From an uncultured Selenomonas sp. (GTDB taxonomy: Bacteria; Bacillota; Negativicutes; Selenomonadales; Selenomonadaceae), in assembly GCA_947097535.1 (NCBI GenBank), contig CAMURM010000054.1, positions 1 through 7,978 on the forward strand: DNA of 7,978 nucleotides, read 5' to 3'. Shown in pieces: positions 6,088-7,978 of this stretch. Positions within the stretch are counted from its first letter, which is position 1, and each line of letters begins with the position of its first letter. A program made the position numbers and the translations under genes. The notes under the pieces are model-generated. The model did no database searches, was not told the origin of the DNA, and was given only the letters and a program-made list of their open reading frames with translations.

Positions 6088-7419
6088 TCACCTTCTTCTC
6101 AGGCGCGCGATGAAGAAGCCGTCCGTGCCGTCGCGCTGCGGATAGAGCTGCAGCATCGTCTCCGGGCGTTTCTTCCCGGGCAAAAGGTCGCCGACGCACT
6201 CCAGTGTGAAATCTTCATGCTGCGCGAGAAAATCTTCGACGACCGCTTCGTTTTCCCCGCGCTCGATCGTGCAGGTGCTGTAGACGAGCACGCCGCCGGG
6301 CTTTACGGCCTCGGCTGCGCTCTTGAGGATCGCGCGCTGCAAGGGCGCGAGCGCGGCGATCTCCTCGGGCGTCTTGCGCCAGCGCGCATCGGGCTTGCGC
6401 CGCAGCACACCGAGTCCCGAGCACGGCGCGTCGACGAGCACGCGGTCAGCCTGACGGGAAAAGCGCGCGCCGGCCTCGCGCGCATCGAGAAGCAGCGGCT
6501 CCACCGACGTTATGCCGAGGCGCTCGCAGTTTTCTGCCACGCGGCGCAGCTTGTGCTCGTGGATGTCGAGCGCGACGATGCGCCCGCGATCTGCCATGCG
6601 CGCGGCGATGTGCGTCGTCTTGCCGCCCGGCGCGCTGCAGACGTCGAGCACGAATTCGCCGGGCACGGGCGCGAGGACGTGCGCGACGAGCATCGAGCTT
6701 TCATCCTGCACCTGGAAGAGCCCCTGCTGCAGCGATGCCAGGGCATCGAGGGAGCCGTGGCGCTGACAGAGGATGCCCTCGGGCGCCCAGTCGGACGGCA
6801 CCGCCTCGACGCCCTCCTCGCCGAGACGCGTCAGGAGCGCTTCCCGCGTAGTCTTCAGCGTATTCGTGCGCAAGGACAGCACCGCCTGCGCATTGTCGAA
6901 ATCGCAGAGCGCCTTCGTCTCCTCATAGCCGAACGCCTTGAGCCAGCGCTCTACGAGCCACTGAGGATGCTGCGCGGCAAGAGCGAGCCCTTGCGCCGCC
7001 TGCGCCGCGCCTGCGGGAAACGCCACTTTTTCCGGCTCGCGCGCTGCCGTGCGCAGCACGGCGTTGACAAACTTGACCGTCCCCGCATGGCTGCAGCGTT
7101 TCGTCATCTCCACCGCCGTATTGCAGGCGGCGGACGCGGGCACGCGCGCCATGAAGAAAAGCTGGTAGATGCCTAAACGCAAAATATCCCGCACCATGGG
7201 CGGGATCTTGGACAGCGGGCGGTTCACATAGCGCCGCAGCATCCAATCGAGCGTGCCGCCCGCCTTCACCGCACCGTAAACGAGCTCCGTCGCAAAGCGG
7301 CGGTCCATATCGGAGAGGTTCGCGGCGCGCAAAGCACGCGCCAGTGCCACGTTGGCATAGGCGCCCTTCTCATTCACTTCATGAAGCGCTTTGAGCGCCG
7401 TTTCCCGCGCCTTATCCAT
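6088..7419 (-). CDS. rsmB: 16S rRNA (cytosine-C5)-methyltransferase RsmB
   Basis: RsmB makes m5C967 (E. coli numbering) in 16S rRNA. The 443 residues start with a NusB-like RNA-binding region (about 1-125: ALKALHEV, DRRFATELVYG, LDWMLRRYVNRPLSKIPP). A linker and a Rossmann-type methyltransferase domain with the NOL1/NOP2/sun signature follow. The SAM-binding motif is LDVCSAPGGKTTHIA (258-272). The VDAPCSGLG motif holds the release cysteine (C333), and YSTCTIE holds the catalytic nucleophile (C383). The C-terminus has the usual YPQRDGTDGFFIARL pattern. Length matches the Firmicutes family (about 445). The start chosen is ATG at 7419: a TTG at 7440 would add seven residues, but those bases are the AAGGAGGGG Shine-Dalgarno itself. 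The gene lies 17 bases after the DUF116 gene, as in many Firmicutes, where fmt and def precede. Confidence 0.97.
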   Translation of the reverse strand: MDKARETALKALHEVNEKGAYANVALARALRAANLSDMDRRFATELVYGAVKAGGTLDWMLRRYVNRPLSKIPPMVRDILRLGIYQLFFMARVPASAACNTAVEMTKRCSHAGTVKFVNAVLRTAAREPEKVAFPAGAAQAAQGLALAAQHPQWLVERWLKAFGYEETKALCDFDNAQAVLSLRTNTLKTTREALLTRLGEEGVEAVPSDWAPEGILCQRHGSLDALASLQQGLFQVQDESSMLVAHVLAPVPGEFVLDVCSAPGGKTTHIAARMADRGRIVALDIHEHKLRRVAENCERLGITSVEPLLLDAREAGARFSRQADRVLVDAPCSGLGVLRRKPDARWRKTPEEIAALAPLQRAILKSAAEAVKPGGVLVYSTCTIERGENEAVVEDFLAQHEDFTLECVGDLLPGKKRPETMLQLYPQRDGTDGFFIARLRRR

Positions 7420-7428
7420 GCAGGCATT

Positions 7429-7437
7429 CCCCTCCTT
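7429..7437 (-). promoter_or_regulatory. Shine-Dalgarno site of rsmB
   Basis: AAGGAGGGG on the minus strand overlaps the last base of the DUF116 stop codon and lies 9 bases before the ATG at 7419 (11 from the end of the AGGAGG core). It rules out the in-frame TTG at 7440 as the start, because that reading would translate this site. Confidence 0.8.
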
Positions 7438-7978
7438 CAATCTTCCGCGTCCTTTTCCTTCTTCTTTTCCGGCTCGTCTTCAATCAAAAACTTTTTGATC
7501 TCCTCGCGCACCTTCTCGATGTCGACGTGTGTGTTGAAGCACGGCCCGTTCGGGCGGATGTTCAGCACGCCGACGGCGGGCAGCGGATAGACGTCTTGTA
7601 TGCCGCTCGTCAGGTCGCGCTCGCAGGCAATCGCCATCACCGCCTTGGGGCGGATCTTCTTGACCGTCTGGCGCGCGAGCGTGCCGCCCGTCACGATGAA
7701 GAAGTGGAAGCCCATCTCATCGGCGAGATTGACGAGCGCGCCGACGTCGCAGCCGCCGCAGCGCTTGCAGTTATGCGGGTCGCGCGTGATCTTGTGCGGG
7801 CACGTCGCAAGCTGCAGGCAGTGCGGCGTGACGACGAGCAGCTCGTTCGCGTGCACCTTGATGCCGCGATGGTGAATGATCTGATTGCTGACCTCGATGA
7901 AAGAGCGCTCAATGCGGCGGCGATTGAAGCCGAACACCTTGCCGATCATGATGGCGACGGGAAAGAGCAGATTGATCA
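7437..7978 (-). CDS. DUF116 family protein, 5' end beyond window
   Basis: I recognise the DUF116 family; its biochemical function is not known to me. The frame stays open through the right window edge, so the ATG at 7949 is probably internal: upstream codons give a hydrophobic stretch (INLLFPVAIM) that looks like the end of a membrane segment. Numbered from that Met, the visible 170 residues include RRRIERSFIEVSNQ (10-23) and TPHCLQLATCPHKIT (41-55). A cysteine cluster NCKRCGGC follows (C61, C64, C67), then VTGGTLAR (86-93), ACERDLTSGI (108-117) and NIRPNGPCFNT (130-140). Seven cysteines in conserved-looking motifs suggest metal or iron-sulfur binding, which is inference. The C-terminus ends in a Lys/Glu/Asp-rich tail (158-170). 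In Firmicutes this gene commonly sits between fmt and rsmB, and the immediate downstream rsmB agrees. Confidence 0.85.
   Translation of the reverse strand, partial: INLLFPVAIMIGKVFGFNRRRIERSFIEVSNQIIHHRGIKVHANELLVVTPHCLQLATCPHKITRDPHNCKRCGGCDVGALVNLADEMGFHFFIVTGGTLARQTVKKIRPKAVMAIACERDLTSGIQDVYPLPAVGVLNIRPNGPCFNTHVDIEKVREEIKKFLIEDEPEKKKEKDAED

Larger units (their letters stand above)
1..7978 (-). other. Predicted single operon of nine co-directional genes
   Basis: All nine genes point the same way. Junctions in transcription order are gaps of 17, 4, 16 and 0 bases, then 5 bases (or a 4-base overlap with the GTG start), overlaps of 14 and 17 bases, and a gap of 11 bases. No inverted repeat followed by a T-run fits at any junction, and no intergenic space is large enough for a clear promoter. 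Internal promoters inside coding sequence cannot be excluded by eye. The transcript probably begins upstream of the right edge and continues past the left edge. Confidence 0.7.

Noticed and set aside
6064..7176. Plus-strand open frame of 370 codons opposite rsmB and the 3-base-shifted antisense frame
   Set aside because: It lies opposite rsmB, whose motifs are complete. The encoded protein is Arg/Ala/His-rich with no recognisable motif. Long antisense open frames are expected in GC-rich coding DNA.
1..7978. CRISPR array, tRNA, insertion sequence or prophage remnants
   Set aside because: No direct repeat arrays, cloverleaf-like segments, transposase motifs or terminal inverted repeats were seen; coding sequence fills nearly the whole window.

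Overview
The window is a densely packed, GC-rich bacterial segment. Every real gene lies on the minus strand, so transcription runs from the right end (about 7978) to the left end (1). The gene content points to a Gram-positive-lineage bacterium. DUF116, rsmB, rlmN, a PP2C phosphatase and a Ser/Thr kinase in this order resemble the Firmicutes def-fmt-rsmB-rlmN-stp-prkC neighbourhood. The high GC and protein style suggest a GC-rich Negativicute (Selenomonas-like), but that assignment is inference from memory and was not tested by any search.

Layout in transcription order: a 5'-truncated DUF116 protein (7437-7978); RsmB, a 16S rRNA m5C methyltransferase (6088-7419); RlmN, a radical-SAM 23S rRNA/tRNA m2A methyltransferase (5031-6083); an FhaA-like protein with DUF3662 and FHA domains (4262-5014); a membrane-anchored FhaB-like FHA protein (3809-4261); a soluble PP2C phosphatase, Stp/PrpC type (3093-3803); a SEDS-family glycan polymerase, FtsW/RodA type (1841-3106); a class B penicillin-binding protein, PbpA type (460-1857); and the N-terminal half of a PrkC/PknB-type kinase (1-448), cut by the window edge just before its DFG motif.

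The nine genes are separated by 17 bases or less, or overlap by up to 17 bases. Several Shine-Dalgarno sequences sit inside the 3' end of the upstream gene. I see no room for a terminator or a dedicated promoter, so this looks like one translationally coupled operon, with the promoter probably beyond the right edge. There is no gene-free stretch over 300 bases, and no tRNA, rRNA, CRISPR array, insertion sequence or obvious repeat.

Functionally the window has two parts. The right part modifies rRNA (RsmB, RlmN). The left part is a phospho-signalling and cell-wall module: a kinase, its opposing phosphatase, two phosphothreonine-reading FHA proteins, and a polymerase/transpeptidase pair for septal or lateral peptidoglycan. 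The left part has the same order as the mycobacterial pknB-pknA-pbpA-rodA-pstP-fhaB-fhaA cluster, minus pknA. The most notable observations are this joining of two conserved neighbourhoods, a kinase with HCD in place of HRD in its catalytic loop, and two consecutive genes that appear to start at TTG behind an identical GAGGTGAT-N4 leader.
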